DNA of 45,545 nucleotides from Candidatus Woesebacteria bacterium GW2011_GWB1_39_10 (lineage in GTDB: Bacteria > Patescibacteriota > Microgenomatia > UBA8517), in contig LBVU01000002.1 of the NCBI GenBank assembly GCA_000993205.1, positions 181,079-226,623 on the forward strand. The letters are read 5' to 3'. Of this stretch, positions 7,224 through 14,844 are shown piece after piece. Position numbers and translations under genes: made by a program. Below the pieces are notes generated by a model that was not told where the DNA came from, ran no database searches, and saw only the letters and a list, made by a program, of their open reading frames with translations. Numbering within the stretch: the first letter of the stretch is position 1; every line of letters begins with the position of its first letter.

Positions 7224-8707
7224 AAATCATATATTTTTGAATATTTTTCCTCCAAATATTTAAGGTTCACGCCCGGATCAAACCTCATTTTATTTTTCGC
7301 CAGCAAATCTTCCAAAGTATAAGTCGACCCATACTGATGAACGTGATCCCGAAGCCATAACTTTATGTCTTCATAATTTACAATTTTCAATTTACAATTT
7401 ACAATTTCTTGCTCAAACTGGGTACCAAGGAAAGTTCCTAAGCTATAAGTTGGAAAATATCCCACCGTTCCCCCGCTCCAGTGGATGTCCTGGAGTACAC
7501 CTTCAGAATCATTTTTTGGAACTATTCCAAGGTATTCTTTTATCTTACTGTTCCAGATCTCTCTTAAATCAGATATTTTAAATCTTCCCTCTATCAGTCC
7601 CCTTTCTATTTCAAACCTGAGCATGATATGGAAGTGGTACGTAACTTCATCTGCCTCTACCCGAAGAAGGCTTGGTCGGACTTTGTTAATATAAGAATAG
7701 ACATCGTGAACAGTGAATGGTGAACCGTGCACAGTGTTATTTATATCCGGCAAAAACTTTTCGATAAATTCCTCACTGCGTCCTACGAAGTTTTCCCAGA
7801 ACCTGCTTTGAGATTCGTGGGTTACCAAACTGGACCCCCCGCCAACTGGTGTCATCTCAAGCTCCGGCGCGGATTGAAGGTCGTAAAGAGCGTGGCCAAA
7901 CTCATGAATTACAGCTAAAAGACTCCTTCCAAAATCGCGCTCATGATACCAAGTGGTGATCCTCGTATCCTGATTTGAAAAAGATGTTGTAAAAGGATGC
8001 GCGGAAGTATCCAAACGGAAATTTTGTCCGAAATCTTTCCATAAATATTTTAATACCTTGTCATTTAGTTCTGACATCTTTTGTTTGTCATATTTCGCGC
8101 TTTCCAAAGGATGGGTCGACTGAAAAAGGTCGGACCTTTTTATTTTTTCAAGCAATGTTTCAAGTGGTTCGCGAATCTCTGCAAAAAAAGGTCCGACCTT
8201 CTCAACCGTAAGTCCTTCCTCATATTGATCCAAAAGCGCGTCGTAAGGCGAATCTGTATAACCTAAATACTCCGCGGCTTGTTTATTCATGTCAAAGATT
8301 TTTGACAAAGATTTTTCAAATATCTTAAAATCATTCTTTTCTTTCGCCTCCCTCCAAATGACAGTGGCTGTATTGGTTAATCTTTCAAAATCTTCAATGA
8401 ATTTTGGAGGAAGTTTTTCGTAGTATTTGAGCGAACGCAAGAGAATACGAACGACTCCCCTCTCTTGGTCGGTTAAATGCTCTAAACCAGATGCTGCATG
8501 CAATAAGGCAACAAAATCTTTGTCGAGGAACATCTTTTGTCTGATAACCGAGAGCCTGCCAAGAGCCTCCCCGCGGGCTGAAGCGCCTTTTTGCGGCATA
8601 TAAGTCTCCAGGTCCCAGTGGGCAATTGCCGAAGTGTAGCTTAGTGCCCAAAGATTTTTATAATAATCGAGGATTTGGAGAATTGTTTTGTTTTTGAAAG
8701 GCTTCAT
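7220..8707 (-). CDS. M32 family metallocarboxypeptidase (Taq carboxypeptidase type)
   Basis: 495 residues, normal for the family. It has the zinc motif HEFGH (AVIHEFGHALYDLQS), the downstream glutamate in SLVTHESQSRFWENF, and the M32 segments RITTWYHERDFG and DIHWSGGTVGYFPTYSLG. It releases C-terminal amino acids from peptides in the cytoplasm. The gene has absorbed repeats: two family A palindromes (8123-8141, 8188-8200), a seven-base tandem repeat encoding EIVNCKLKIVNYED (7374-7408) and another encoding NNTVHGSPFTVHDV (7705-7736). All keep the frame open. It follows the alpha/beta hydrolase by 9 nt, probably as one transcript. Confidence 0.93.
   Translation of the reverse strand: MKPFKNKTILQILDYYKNLWALSYTSAIAHWDLETYMPQKGASARGEALGRLSVIRQKMFLDKDFVALLHAASGLEHLTDQERGVVRILLRSLKYYEKLPPKFIEDFERLTNTATVIWREAKEKNDFKIFEKSLSKIFDMNKQAAEYLGYTDSPYDALLDQYEEGLTVEKVGPFFAEIREPLETLLEKIKRSDLFQSTHPLESAKYDKQKMSELNDKVLKYLWKDFGQNFRLDTSAHPFTTSFSNQDTRITTWYHERDFGRSLLAVIHEFGHALYDLQSAPELEMTPVGGGSSLVTHESQSRFWENFVGRSEEFIEKFLPDINNTVHGSPFTVHDVYSYINKVRPSLLRVEADEVTYHFHIMLRFEIERGLIEGRFKISDLREIWNSKIKEYLGIVPKNDSEGVLQDIHWSGGTVGYFPTYSLGTFLGTQFEQEIVNCKLKIVNYEDIKLWLRDHVHQYGSTYTLEDLLAKNKMRFDPGVNLKYLEEKYSKIYDF
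7374..7408. repeat. Heptanucleotide tandem repeat in the M32 gene
   Basis: Five 7-nt units of the type CAATTTA (TAATTTA, CAATTTT, CAATTTA, CAATTTA, CAATTTC) inside the M32 coding region, near the C-terminus. Confidence 0.75.
7705..7736. repeat. Second heptanucleotide repeat in the M32 gene
   Basis: Units CGTGAAC, AGTGAAT, GGTGAAC, CGTGCAC, AGTG with a seven-base period, encoding TVHGSPFTVH. Confidence 0.7.
8123..8200. repeat. Pair of in-ORF palindromes, family A
   Basis: AAAAAGGTC-G-GACCTTTTT (8123-8141) and AAGGTC-C-GACCTT (8188-8200). As in the ABC exporter, two copies occur with complementary central bases, i.e. in opposite orientation, this time 46 nt apart. Both are read through in frame by the M32 gene (KRSDLFQS and VEKVGPFFAE). 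Confidence 0.75.
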
Positions 8708-8716
8708 CAGGAGATT

Positions 8717-9454
8717 TTACCACATAAAATATTTATCAATAAATTCTCCTATTACTCTATTAACCTCCTCGACAATTTCCCTATGGCGGCGGTAGCCATG
8801 GTCTGAATTCAACTCGTGGAGCATTTTTGGCCCAGGAACAGATTCATATATTTCTTCAATTTCTTTCGGTGTGTAGTACCTGTCATCAGTTCCTGAGAAC
8901 AACAACTTCGGTTTCTTGCTCTTTTTTAGGATGGCTAAAGTATCAAATTTTTTTCCATCTTCGAAATAGTTAAGAGGCAAAGCAAATTCCTTCTGCTCGC
9001 GCGTCCTTTCACTACCGGGTGGTATATCCCTATGCTCTATTTGGACTCCGTTCTCGGAAGATTTTGGTGGTGTTGGTGCCTCATATGAAGATATTACCAA
9101 AATAATACCGATTACATTTGGATTAACACTTGCCAATATGGCTACATTTCCACCTCGAGAGTGACCAAGTAACAAAGTTGGCTTATTTCCATAATATTCA
9201 ATTAATTCATTAACGGCTTTAAGATAGTTTGAAGTTGTAAAAAGTTCGATTCCCCCAGGGCTTTCCCAGGTGCCGGGCGGATCAACCGCCACAGTATAAA
9301 AACCTTTGCCGGCCAAATATTCCTGATGGCTAACAAAGTTGGCGTAATCTTTGGTATCAAGTTTGCCGGGAAGCATAAACGCAACTTTTTCTGAATTTTC
9401 ATCCCCCTTCGTATTAACGGCCAGGTCGAAAGATGTGGTTTTGACCAAGTTCAT
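8717..9454 (-). CDS. Alpha/beta-hydrolase fold protein
   Basis: 245 residues. The nucleophile elbow is GHSRGG (TLLLGHSRGGNVAILASVNP, around residue 100), a likely oxyanion region is FMLPGKLDTKDY, the acid sits in LLFSGTDDRYYTP and the catalytic His in LNSDHGYRRH. Substrate unknown; probably an esterase or peptidase-like enzyme. It is the first gene of a two-gene unit with the M32 carboxypeptidase. A TATACT box ends 6 nt before its ATG, so the mRNA is probably leaderless. Confidence 0.82.
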   Translation of the reverse strand: MNLVKTTSFDLAVNTKGDENSEKVAFMLPGKLDTKDYANFVSHQEYLAGKGFYTVAVDPPGTWESPGGIELFTTSNYLKAVNELIEYYGNKPTLLLGHSRGGNVAILASVNPNVIGIILVISSYEAPTPPKSSENGVQIEHRDIPPGSERTREQKEFALPLNYFEDGKKFDTLAILKKSKKPKLLFSGTDDRYYTPKEIEEIYESVPGPKMLHELNSDHGYRRHREIVEEVNRVIGEFIDKYFMW

Positions 9455-9460
9455 AAGGAA

Positions 9461-9466
9461 AGTATA
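9461..9466 (-). promoter_or_regulatory. -10 box, leaderless start of the alpha/beta hydrolase
   Basis: TATACT on the minus strand with a 6-nt gap to the ATG at 9454. Confidence 0.65.
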
Positions 9467-9502
9467 CCAAATTTATCCTTTTACAATTCTGAACGCATCA
9501 TG

Positions 9503-9561
9503 ATCCTGAGCCTGTCGAAGGAGAAGTCTGGGACTGAGGTAGTCTGAGGCTGACGAAGGAT
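9503..9561. repeat. Intergenic copy of the family C repeat, imperfect pair
   Basis: ATCCTGAGCCTGTCGAAGGA and, about 20 nt on, a diverged relative TCTGAGGCTGACGAAGGAT, between divergent genes. The first half matches the widespread CCTGAGC...GAAGG repeat also found at 1036. Confidence 0.55.
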
Positions 9562-9568
9562 TAAAGAC

Positions 9569-9596
9569 TTGATTATTTTGACTTATAGTGTAAAAT
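9569..9596 (+). promoter_or_regulatory. Promoter of the 104-aa gene
   Basis: TTGATT, 16-nt spacer, TAAAAT (9591-9596). The ATG follows after 7 nt, implying a leaderless transcript. Confidence 0.6.
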
Positions 9597-9603
9597 ACCG
9601 CAT

Positions 9604-9918
9604 ATGAAAGAACAAGAAAAACCTGTTATCACAGATAGAGGGATGCCTATTGTCACAAGTGAAACATTTAATAAAATCCTAGATGCAGACAGAAAGGGTT
9701 CGGAGCCGTGGGGAGAAATGCTCAACAGAGTTAAAGACAGATTAGTTAAAGAACAGCCCGTGTTGGCAGGATTTCTTGAAAGTCAGGGGTCGAAATTTGA
9801 ACCCGAAGAAATGCTCCACATTCTCGAAGTTGCTATAGGGGTCTATGCTCTTTTGGAGCAACAGGCCAACATCAACAAAATGTCAGATACTTTCTCGGTA
9901 ACTCCAGAGCCAAAATAA
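9604..9918 (+). CDS. Hypothetical protein, 104 aa
   Basis: Soluble, charged, mostly helical protein starting MKEQEKPVITDRGMPIVTSE, with no cysteine, signal peptide or membrane segment. I do not recognise a family. The start is supported by a promoter placing the -10 seven bases upstream. The gene is convergent with UppS; the 61-nt gap between them contains a weak hairpin (ATCTC-TTTTT-GAGAT). Confidence 0.7.
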   Translation: MKEQEKPVITDRGMPIVTSETFNKILDADRKGSEPWGEMLNRVKDRLVKEQPVLAGFLESQGSKFEPEEMLHILEVAIGVYALLEQQANINKMSDTFSVTPEPK

Positions 9919-9979
9919 CTTCGGGAAAAACCCCAATCTCTTTTTGAGATACCTTGAACAAAAAATGAAGCAAATCCTA

Positions 9980-11254
9980 TTATGCAACCCTCTCCTTCAG
10001 GGCTCTGTAATACTTTTGAAGATAGTCTTCGGCTTTGGCCCAGTGGGATTCTCCTGCCCCGGCGATTGCCAAATTGCGCTCGACTGCGGCCAAGATTCGG
10101 AGGTGAGCCGCTTTCGCCGCTTGAAACAATGAAATGCGATAGACCTCGGCATAAAGTTCTTTGGCGGTTTGCTCTGCCTCAAAAGAAGATTCCACAGAGT
10201 CCTTGCCGGCAAGTTCCCTATTCATTTTAACCTCGAGTGAGGCAACAATTTCCGGTTCAAATGCTAATTTGAGTTCGTCTTTCACTAATTTGTAAAATTT
10301 CTTCATTTTTCCTTTCGCCTCTATGAACTTACTTGCTTTCTCATAGACAAATGCTTCTATCAAAAGCTTTGCCGCCTGAAGCGCCAGAGTTTTGCTTAGT
10401 CCATACTGCTCTTTGATGTGTTTCATCGCATAGTCGCGGATGCGGACGCCTTCGGGAATGTTTTTAAGCCTCCACCACGAAAGTTCCAAGCGAGCTGCGA
10501 TTTCCGGATTGAATTTGAGGTGCTCTTCTGCGTCATTTCCACCAAATCTTCGCCTGCGGCGGCTAAAATCCAAAACCGCTTCTTTTAACTTCTCGGGAGA
10601 GAAGTCCGGAAAATGATCGTTTTCGAAATAGTATTCCGTATAGGGTGACTGCCAAAGCAACATTCCGCTGGTTCTCTGCTCCCCGCTGGTTCGTATCATC
10701 AAATCAACGTATGGATAAGGCTGGCCTTTTGTGTCAAGGTAAGTTTCAAACAATTTTTTGTCAATACCCCCGGCAGGAACCTTGTCTACCACCATTTTTT
10801 GAACAGCTCTGACGATTTCATCGTGCCCGCCGTAATCAATGGCAATGTTCATAATATATTTTTTATTATCTTTCGTTTCTTTTTCAGCCTTGGCAATTTT
10901 TGATAAAAGGAATTCTGGCAGACGGTCTTTTCGCCCCAGGTGAACTATTTTTACGTAATCTTTTTTGGCATCCGCCAAGTATTGGTCTATCATTCTCGAA
11001 TACAGCTTCATCAGGTAGCCGATTTCCTCTGCGGTTCTGTCCCAGTTCTCGGTAGAAAAACCCCACAAAGTAACCGTATGAATTCCCCAGCTCCTTGCCG
11101 ATCTACAAACTTCGACAGCCGTGTCAAATCCCTTTTTGTGCCCCTGAAGTGTATTTAACCCCCTGGCCCTTGCCCATCTGCGATTGCCATCGGGAATAAT
11201 TGCGATATGGTTTGGAACAACTGTGTCTTTGGGAAGAGTGGTTTTTTCAATCAT
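9980..11254 (-). CDS. uppS: Polyprenyl (undecaprenyl-type) diphosphate synthase with C-terminal helical extension
   Basis: Residues 15-250 are a cis-prenyltransferase: IAIIPDGNRRWARARG (catalytic Asp, Gly-Asn-Arg-Arg), TLWGFSTENWDR, NIAIDYGGHDEIVRA, and DLMIRTSGEQRTSGMLLWQS with YTEYYFEND. It condenses IPP units into the cis-polyprenyl diphosphate that carries cell-envelope precursors. Residues about 255-424 are an extra all-helical domain (ARLELSWWRLKNIPEGVRIR, IEAKGKMKKFYKLVKDE, AAVERNLAIAG, KAEDYLQKYYRALKERVA) absent from the usual ~250-residue enzyme. A TATAAT box ends 7 nt before the ATG. An isopentenyl phosphate kinase, able to supply IPP, lies 0.8 kb away. Confidence 0.92.
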   Translation of the reverse strand: MIEKTTLPKDTVVPNHIAIIPDGNRRWARARGLNTLQGHKKGFDTAVEVCRSARSWGIHTVTLWGFSTENWDRTAEEIGYLMKLYSRMIDQYLADAKKDYVKIVHLGRKDRLPEFLLSKIAKAEKETKDNKKYIMNIAIDYGGHDEIVRAVQKMVVDKVPAGGIDKKLFETYLDTKGQPYPYVDLMIRTSGEQRTSGMLLWQSPYTEYYFENDHFPDFSPEKLKEAVLDFSRRRRRFGGNDAEEHLKFNPEIAARLELSWWRLKNIPEGVRIRDYAMKHIKEQYGLSKTLALQAAKLLIEAFVYEKASKFIEAKGKMKKFYKLVKDELKLAFEPEIVASLEVKMNRELAGKDSVESSFEAEQTAKELYAEVYRISLFQAAKAAHLRILAAVERNLAIAGAGESHWAKAEDYLQKYYRALKERVA

Positions 11255-11261
11255 CTCTAAA

Positions 11262-11267
11262 ATTATA
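11262..11267 (-). promoter_or_regulatory. -10 box, leaderless start of uppS
   Basis: TATAAT on the minus strand with a 7-nt gap to the ATG at 11254. Confidence 0.65.
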
Positions 11268-11285
11268 CCAGATTAAAATTGCCTT

Positions 11286-11612
11286 CTAATTGTTATTTTC
11301 AAACGCGGCGGCATGGTACGCATATTCCTTGATATTCTCTTCGACTTCTTCCCCCTTATAATCCCCGGCAACAACTTCAGAAACCCAGATCGGTCTAACT
11401 CTGTCCTCGGGTCCAACGGCTGGATTTGGACAAAATTCCACTCTCAGATGGTCGTCGACTTCTATCCCGCCCGCTTTCATTAATACAGAGACAACTTCTC
11501 TTACTGCAGCATCATCCAACATCACCCCCATGGGGTCAAGATTCTCCTCTCTTTTTTCCATTTCAACTGCAAAAATCACCGGAATCCCGATTCTGATAAT
11601 TCTTTCTTTCAT
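11286..11612 (-). CDS. Hypothetical acidic protein, 108 aa
   Basis: Starts MKERIIRIGIPVIFAVEMEK and continues with an acidic, beta-rich body (EVDDHLRVEFCPNPAVGPED, RPIWVSEVVAGDYKGEEVEE). No family recognised. The frame is open upstream, but TATACT at 11621-11626 sits eight bases before this ATG, so the shorter start with a leaderless mRNA is preferred. Confidence 0.65.
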   Translation of the reverse strand: MKERIIRIGIPVIFAVEMEKREENLDPMGVMLDDAAVREVVSVLMKAGGIEVDDHLRVEFCPNPAVGPEDRVRPIWVSEVVAGDYKGEEVEENIKEYAYHAAAFENNN

Positions 11613-11620
11613 ATGACACC

Positions 11621-11626
11621 AGTATA
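11621..11626 (-). promoter_or_regulatory. -10 box for the 108-aa gene
   Basis: TATACT, 8-nt gap to the ATG at 11612. Confidence 0.6.
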
Positions 11627-11647
11627 GCAAGGATTCTAAAAAATACG

Positions 11648-11785
11648 CTAAAGAGTTTCCAGATCATTTTCCCGTCTTTCGGTCGGTTCATGTACAATAG
11701 GTGCCCCTTCCCCTTCGTGTCCGTTCCCAATTGTGCCCAATTCATTATCTAATTGTTCGTCATAAACTAGATTTTCTGCTGTCAT
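11648..11785 (-). CDS. Possible small acidic protein, 45 aa
   Basis: ATG at 11785 to TAG at 11648; begins MTAENLVYDEQLDNELGTIG and is strongly acidic and polar. A TAATAG hexamer ends 5 nt before the ATG, matching the leaderless pattern of the region. It is divergent from the 75-aa gene at 11821. No homology recognised; could be a chance ORF. Confidence 0.4.
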   Translation of the reverse strand: MTAENLVYDEQLDNELGTIGNGHEGEGAPIVHEPTERRENDLETL

Positions 11786-11808
11786 ATGCACTATTAGTCT
11801 CCATCTGG

Positions 11809-11814
11809 TACAAT
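11809..11814 (+). promoter_or_regulatory. -10 box for the 75-aa gene
   Basis: TACAAT with a 6-nt gap to the ATG at 11821. Confidence 0.6.
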
Positions 11815-11820
11815 CACCCC

Positions 11821-12048
11821 ATGACACTTACAGAGTTAGACAAGATTGACGACCCGGAAGTCCGCACCTGGGCCATGATTTGGAAAGTTGTTCCAGTTTT
11901 ACAAAAAGACAGGTCGGAAAACGAAGTTTCCAGACTGATAGTCGATGAAATATCCAGGCTCAGAACTGAAGGAAAGTTAACAGATGCTCAAAAAAAAGTA
12001 TTGGATATGATTGGAATGAATGTCTCAATTGACTACGACGGCTTTTAA
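11821..12048 (+). CDS. Hypothetical small protein, 75 aa
   Basis: Begins MTLTELDKIDDPEVRTWAMI and is amphipathic helical (KDRSENEVSRLIVDEISRLR, GKLTDAQKKVLDMIG). Unrecognised. The frame is open 120 nt further upstream, but the -10 at 11809 fixes the start here. It overlaps the IPK gene tail-to-tail by 4 nt. Confidence 0.65.
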   Translation: MTLTELDKIDDPEVRTWAMIWKVVPVLQKDRSENEVSRLIVDEISRLRTEGKLTDAQKKVLDMIGMNVSIDYDGF

Positions 12049-12836
12049 CATACGCGCGTACCCGTTGTCTTTTTATCCATTACTGCATTTTTGAGATTAT
12101 TTTTTTCGTTTCCATTTACAATTAAGGTCAAAATATCATATTTTTTGGCTAAAGAAAGCGCCTGTTCAACTTTATGGAGCATTCCACCTGTCACATCTAC
12201 ATTTTTTGCTCCGACAATTGATGATTTTAGTTGATCAAAATTCTTGCTCGTTATGACCGGAATTGTCATACCCTTTTCGTCATGAACACCATTAACATCA
12301 GTGACATAAATCATGCGGATTTTATAATCTTTTAGCAGTTCTTTTGCGATAATGGAGAGCACTTTTTCGGTAGAAAAAATAGTACAACCAGTTGTTTTGT
12401 CCATTATCACATCCCCATATATGACAGGGTGCGACCCTGTCATCAAGGCGTGTCTTATGGGATCAATATATGATTTAACACCACTATCTGGATCATTTAA
12501 AATGAAGCTTGCAGGAGAAAATGGAAAAACCGGGAGATTTTCTTTAATAAATTCTTTAATAACGATGGCATTTAGTTGCCTTGCAGCATCCTCCACAATC
12601 GACATTCCCATCAAACTTTTTGAATTTATAAACCCTTTTTTTGTTTGATATTTTTTTGCGGGCAAATGGGCAAATGACCCCGCACCATGACCGATAACAA
12701 TCGCGCCTTTAAACACTTTTAACGCCGATTTTATTTCCCCTGCCAGTCTTTTAATGTTTTCCGGTCGTGCAGTAAACTCCTTTGACTTATCCGTAATCAC
12801 ACTTCCTCCGAGTTTGATCAAAACCAGTTCCTTCAT
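12045..12836 (-). CDS. Isopentenyl phosphate kinase (amino acid kinase family)
   Basis: 263 residues. The N-terminal LIKLGGSVITDKSKEF phosphate loop, the GHGAGSFAHLPAKKY segment with the histidine that distinguishes IPKs from other amino acid kinases, HPVIYGDVIMD, MIYVTDVNGVHDEKG and DVTGGMLHKVEQAL are all present. The enzyme phosphorylates isopentenyl phosphate to IPP. IPK is best known from archaea and also occurs in some bacteria. IPP is the substrate of the nearby UppS. A family A palindrome (12421-12443) is read within the gene as TGSHPV. A TAGAAT box ends 6 nt before the ATG. Confidence 0.88.
   Translation of the reverse strand: MKELVLIKLGGSVITDKSKEFTARPENIKRLAGEIKSALKVFKGAIVIGHGAGSFAHLPAKKYQTKKGFINSKSLMGMSIVEDAARQLNAIVIKEFIKENLPVFPFSPASFILNDPDSGVKSYIDPIRHALMTGSHPVIYGDVIMDKTTGCTIFSTEKVLSIIAKELLKDYKIRMIYVTDVNGVHDEKGMTIPVITSKNFDQLKSSIVGAKNVDVTGGMLHKVEQALSLAKKYDILTLIVNGNEKNNLKNAVMDKKTTGTRVC
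12421..12443. repeat. In-ORF palindrome, family A, in the IPK gene
   Basis: Arms ATGACAGGGT and ACCCTGTCAT around GCG. The central 21 bases (TGACAGGGT, GCG, ACCCTGTCA) recur exactly at 33212-33232 inside comEA, read in the same frame (TGSHPV) in both genes. Confidence 0.8.
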
Positions 12837-12842
12837 TCCGCT

Positions 12843-12848
12843 ATTCTA
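12843..12848 (-). promoter_or_regulatory. -10 box, leaderless start of IPK
   Basis: TAGAAT on the minus strand, 6-nt gap to the ATG at 12836. Confidence 0.55.
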
Positions 12849-12867
12849 ACAGATTGAAATCTAGTGG

Positions 12868-12873
12868 TATACT
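12868..12873 (+). promoter_or_regulatory. -10 box of the ECF sigma gene
   Basis: TATACT, 18 nt before the ATG at 12892. It is divergent from and close to the IPK promoter. Confidence 0.5.
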
Positions 12874-12891
12874 TACTGTTAATCTCGAAAT

Positions 12892-13449
12892 ATGGCCAAC
12901 ACCACACACTTCGACTCGCAAAGCTCGCTCAGTGCAAGCACTTTTGAGGCAGTTTTTGAAAAATTGGCAATTCCTTTAACAAAATTTGTAATCAAAAGGG
13001 TGTCCGGCGATTCTGAAGCGGTCGAAGAAGTACTTTCCTCGACAATGGTGGCCGCCTGGCGCGGGTGGAATTCATTCCGACATAAATCAAGCTATTTTAC
13101 CTGGATGTGCAGAATCGCTCTAAATAAAATCGCCGACTATTACCACGATCAGGTAAATCGCAACTCAAAAATTATCGTACCCCTGATCGATGCTTTTAAC
13201 AATGTTGACAGCAAATCGCTCTCTCCTGAAGAAACTTTAGCTCTTAACGACTTAAGAAAATCGGTTAACGATTGTTTAAACCTTCTTCCGCCAGAAAAAC
13301 GGCGTTTGCTGCAGTTTAGATACTGGTACGATCTCTCCTACTCTGAGATAAGCAAGATTGTTGGTATCAGTGAAAGGGCAGTTGAAGGGCAACTCTACCG
13401 CGCCCGTCACGAATTTGCCGAAGTGTGGTCACGTGAGAGCAAGGATTGA
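12892..13449 (+). CDS. ECF-type RNA polymerase sigma factor
   Basis: 185 residues. Region 2 spans about 25-90 (EAVEEVLSSTMVAAWRGWNS, SYFTWMCRIALNKIADYYHD) and region 4 about 125-180 (LLPPEKRRLLQFRYWYDLSY, SEISKIVGISERAVEGQLYRAR). No anti-sigma gene is adjacent. Its 3' end overlaps the convergent RelA/SpoT-like gene by 43 nt, a sense-antisense arrangement that could couple their expression. Confidence 0.9.
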   Translation: MANTTHFDSQSSLSASTFEAVFEKLAIPLTKFVIKRVSGDSEAVEEVLSSTMVAAWRGWNSFRHKSSYFTWMCRIALNKIADYYHDQVNRNSKIIVPLIDAFNNVDSKSLSPEETLALNDLRKSVNDCLNLLPPEKRRLLQFRYWYDLSYSEISKIVGISERAVEGQLYRARHEFAEVWSRESKD

Positions 13450-14009
13450 CCATTTGAATACCCGTCCCTGGTTTGTTTATAAACTGCCAGTTCTTTGTGT
13501 GTCATTATTTGCACCTCACCAATGTCGAGTAGTTTCGAATCCCTCCTTTGAAAAATAAAGTTTATATGCAAAGCGGAATAAATCGGGCTCATGTGGGGGT
13601 TTGATTTCTCTATATGACTTGCGCGCACTTCCGGATTTCTATAATCTCTAATGCTGGGTTTTCCCCACGGGAATACATTTGGCGTTAACGAATATGCCGA
13701 TTGAATCAAACGGGAAAGAGCCCCCCTATCTTCCTCTTCGGTAATAAACCTGACCCCATAAATATCTCCTCCCGGCACTACGGAATCTCTCCTTTTGATC
13801 TTGTTTTCAATTCTTGACAGCCTTTTTGCCCTATACCCACTTTCCTCCCAATCAATTTTTATATTATTTAAAATCAGAAAGTAAGAAAACCCAACAAACA
13901 ACGATTTAGCAATCTTTTCCCGCGTTTCAATATCCGGAAGACTATTTTTTTGCTCATAAACGTCTTCAGGTATTCTGATAGCAATATTAGAATCTCTCTC
14001 TATGTTCAT
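13407..14009 (-). CDS. RelA/SpoT-domain-like protein
   Basis: 200 residues. The central and C-terminal parts resemble the (p)ppGpp synthetase domain: DIYGVRFITEEEDRGALSRL matches the usual DIIGVRI... strand and helix, RDYRNPEVRASHIEKSNPH takes the place of the D-Y-I/P-K segment, YSALHINFIF matches the GYRSLH strand, and GEVQIMTHKELAVY matches the EIQIRT...A-E motif. There is no HD hydrolase, TGS or ACT domain. Several catalytic-loop residues deviate, so it may be a divergent small alarmone synthetase or a nucleotidyltransferase of the same fold. Confidence 0.65.
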   Translation of the reverse strand: MNIERDSNIAIRIPEDVYEQKNSLPDIETREKIAKSLFVGFSYFLILNNIKIDWEESGYRAKRLSRIENKIKRRDSVVPGGDIYGVRFITEEEDRGALSRLIQSAYSLTPNVFPWGKPSIRDYRNPEVRASHIEKSNPHMSPIYSALHINFIFQRRDSKLLDIGEVQIMTHKELAVYKQTRDGYSNGQSLLSRDHTSANS

Positions 14010-14055
14010 CGGAAGAAAATCTTAACATGAACAAACGCACTTACAAGACCGTAAT

Positions 14056-14844
14056 TTAGAGGTGCGTCAGTTTGTACCAGAAAATTTTGATGGGGAAAAT
14101 TGGGAAGGCATTAAGAATGCGTAATGCGCGTCTTGGTTCTGTCAAAAGCCTGAAAAACCACTCTAGGCCCGCCTTCTCCATCCAGACAGGTGGAAGAGGT
14201 GAAAGGCCCGCAATATAACGGAAGGTTCCCCCCACAGTCATCGCCCCACCAATTTTAAGTTTTGAAAGATTGTCATGAATCCAAATCTCCTGTTTGGGAT
14301 TCCCAAATGCCACGAATAACAAATTCGGGACGAATTTGTTTATTTTGTCAATTACATCTTTATATGATTTTACATCAACTTCTATAGCAAGATTGGCCGA
14401 TTCGTCTAATTTGAAAAATTTGTCAAATTGGATTTGTAATTTAGGATACTGAGATTGTAATTTTTGCGAAGCTATCTCAGCTTCGTCCCCCAACCCACCG
14501 AGAAGAAATACCTTCCAATTTTTTTTTACCGCCAGTCGGATAAGTTCTTCAAAAAGTTTTCTGCCCGGAATAATATCTAAGCTCTTTCCAAAGAGAAATC
14601 TTGAAGCATAGGCAAGGCCTACTCCGTCCGGAACTGGGTAGTCTGCCGAATTGAGAGCCTTCTTAAGCAATTTGTTCTTCTGAGCCATCAAAACAAGCTC
14701 AGGATTAGGTGTCATAATACTAAATTTTGTATTACAGGATATATTTTTCTCCACTCCTGTTAGCAGTGAGTTAATCGAACTGCTAAGAACGTTAATTCCT
14801 AGGATTTGCCCGACTCTTTGGTCTTTTTTTGGTTTTATTTTCAT
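14056..14844 (-). CDS. WecG/TagA/CpsF family glycosyltransferase
   Basis: 262 residues. Family motifs: TPNPELVLMAQKNKLLKKAL, NSADYPVPDGVGLAYASRF, FLLGGLGDEAEIASQKLQSQ, LLFVAFGNPKQEIWIHDN, and GGAMTVGGTFRYIAGLSPLP with PPVWMEKAGLEWFFRLLTEP. These enzymes add N-acetylmannosamine or a related sugar to a polyprenyl-linked acceptor for wall or surface polysaccharide, at the cytoplasmic membrane face. They depend on the lipid carrier that UppS helps make. Confidence 0.92.
   Translation of the reverse strand: MKIKPKKDQRVGQILGINVLSSSINSLLTGVEKNISCNTKFSIMTPNPELVLMAQKNKLLKKALNSADYPVPDGVGLAYASRFLFGKSLDIIPGRKLFEELIRLAVKKNWKVFLLGGLGDEAEIASQKLQSQYPKLQIQFDKFFKLDESANLAIEVDVKSYKDVIDKINKFVPNLLFVAFGNPKQEIWIHDNLSKLKIGGAMTVGGTFRYIAGLSPLPPVWMEKAGLEWFFRLLTEPRRALRILNAFPIFPIKIFWYKLTHL

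Noticed and set aside
7374-7408. CRISPR array
   Set aside because: Repeat units are seven bases with no spacers; a simple tandem repeat.
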